Source: JAIEPT01 sp038217425
GTDB lineage: Bacteria > Planctomycetota > Planctomycetia > Gemmatales > Gemmataceae
Assembly (NCBI GenBank): GCA_038217425.1
Contig: JBBQPM010000297.1
Span: forward strand, 1-6,060
DNA length: 6,060 nucleotides
Direction: 5' to 3'
Both the position numbers and the translations under genes were made by a program. Shown piece by piece: positions 5,925-6,060 of this stretch. Positions within the stretch are counted from its first letter, which is position 1, and every line of letters starts with the position of its first letter. Under the pieces are notes generated by a model, which saw only the letters and a list, made by a program, of their open reading frames with translations, was not told the DNA's origin and did not search any database.

Positions 5925-5954
5925 GGCGAGCGGCCGACGTGAGTCGGCCGGTAC
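5925..5954 (+). repeat. REP-like palindrome, copy C, downstream of ispG
   Basis: It starts GGCGAGCGG and ends CCGGTAC like copies A and B, but the stem is CCGAC / GTCGG and the loop GTGA, a GNRA tetraloop. With the flanking bases the hairpin is a perfect 8-bp stem at 5931-5950. It begins 31 bp after the ispG stop. No T-run follows, so it would protect a 3' end or act with Rho rather than terminate by itself (inference). Confidence 0.75.
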
Positions 5955-6060
5955 GTGTGCTTGAGCGGTTGCGATCGGATCTTCGAATGGGATGCTATAT
6001 CGGCCGACGTGAGTACGTGTACTTGAGCGGTTGCGATCGGATCTTCGAATGGAATGCTAT
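5931..6060 (+). repeat. Tandem repeat, about 70-bp and 62-bp units, running to the window edge
   Basis: Unit 1 is 5931-6000. Unit 2 begins at 6001 and is still open at 6060, short by only the last two bases. Both begin CGGCCGACGTGAG and contain GAGCGGTTGCGATCGGATCT. Unit 2 lacks the 8 bp TCGGCCGG and has two G-to-A changes. The array may continue to the right. The span 5894-6060 contains no gene I can support. Confidence 0.85.

Noticed and set aside
5359..5925. 188-codon plus-strand open frame overlapping the end of ispG
   Set aside because: It is a +1/+2 shadow of ispG rich in Arg, Gly and Asp, typical of an out-of-frame reading of GC-rich codons.
4519..5998. Shared 9-mer GGATGCTAT near REP copy A and in the downstream tandem repeat
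   Set aside because: Shared 9-mers are expected by chance in a 6-kb window and the surrounding bases do not align.
5931..6060. CRISPR array
   Set aside because: There are only two directly adjoining units with no unique spacers between them and no cas genes, so it is a tandem duplication.

Overview
The window is GC-rich chromosomal DNA from a Gram-negative-type bacterium. I infer a planctomycete, possibly Pirellulales-like, at moderate confidence. The reasons are a Tad/Flp secretin with a long proline-rich C-terminal tail, a CpaE with the deviant loop GGVGCT, a GTG-started ispG, and short GC-rich palindromic repeats built on GGCGAGCGG...CGGTAC. No rRNA or other marker is present to confirm this.

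Layout. The left two thirds, all on the minus strand, are part of a Tad (tight adherence, type IVc pilus) locus read right to left. It runs: outer-membrane secretin (cpaC/rcpA-like, 4102-2234), TadZ/CpaE-like localization ATPase (2103-895), and CpaF/TadA-type motor ATPase (819 to beyond the left edge). The motor gene is cut just after its Walker A motif. These three supply the outer-membrane channel, the polar-localization factor and the cytoplasmic assembly motor of one machine. Intercistronic gaps are 130 and 75 bp, and each holds a clear hairpin without a T-tract. The secretin stop codon lies in the loop of one of these hairpins. No flp, cpaA, cpaB or cpaD gene is in the window.

A 597-bp gap (4103-4699) separates the Tad operon from a divergent plus-strand ispG (gcpE, 4700-5893), the [4Fe-4S] HMBPP synthase of the MEP isoprenoid pathway. 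The gap holds a plausible sigma70-type promoter directed at ispG, a head-to-head pair of REP-like palindromes inside the putative ispG leader, and short heptamer repeats upstream of the secretin. About 350 bp of it has no recognisable content.

Downstream of ispG (5894-6060) a third REP-like copy forms the start of a 70-bp unit that is tandemly repeated. The second unit has lost exactly the 8 bp that make up most of the right arm of the hairpin. The main item of interest is this repeat family: flanks and loop frame are conserved while the stem sequence changes on both sides together. I saw no CRISPR array, tRNA, rRNA, transposase or defence gene, and no wholly new gene system.
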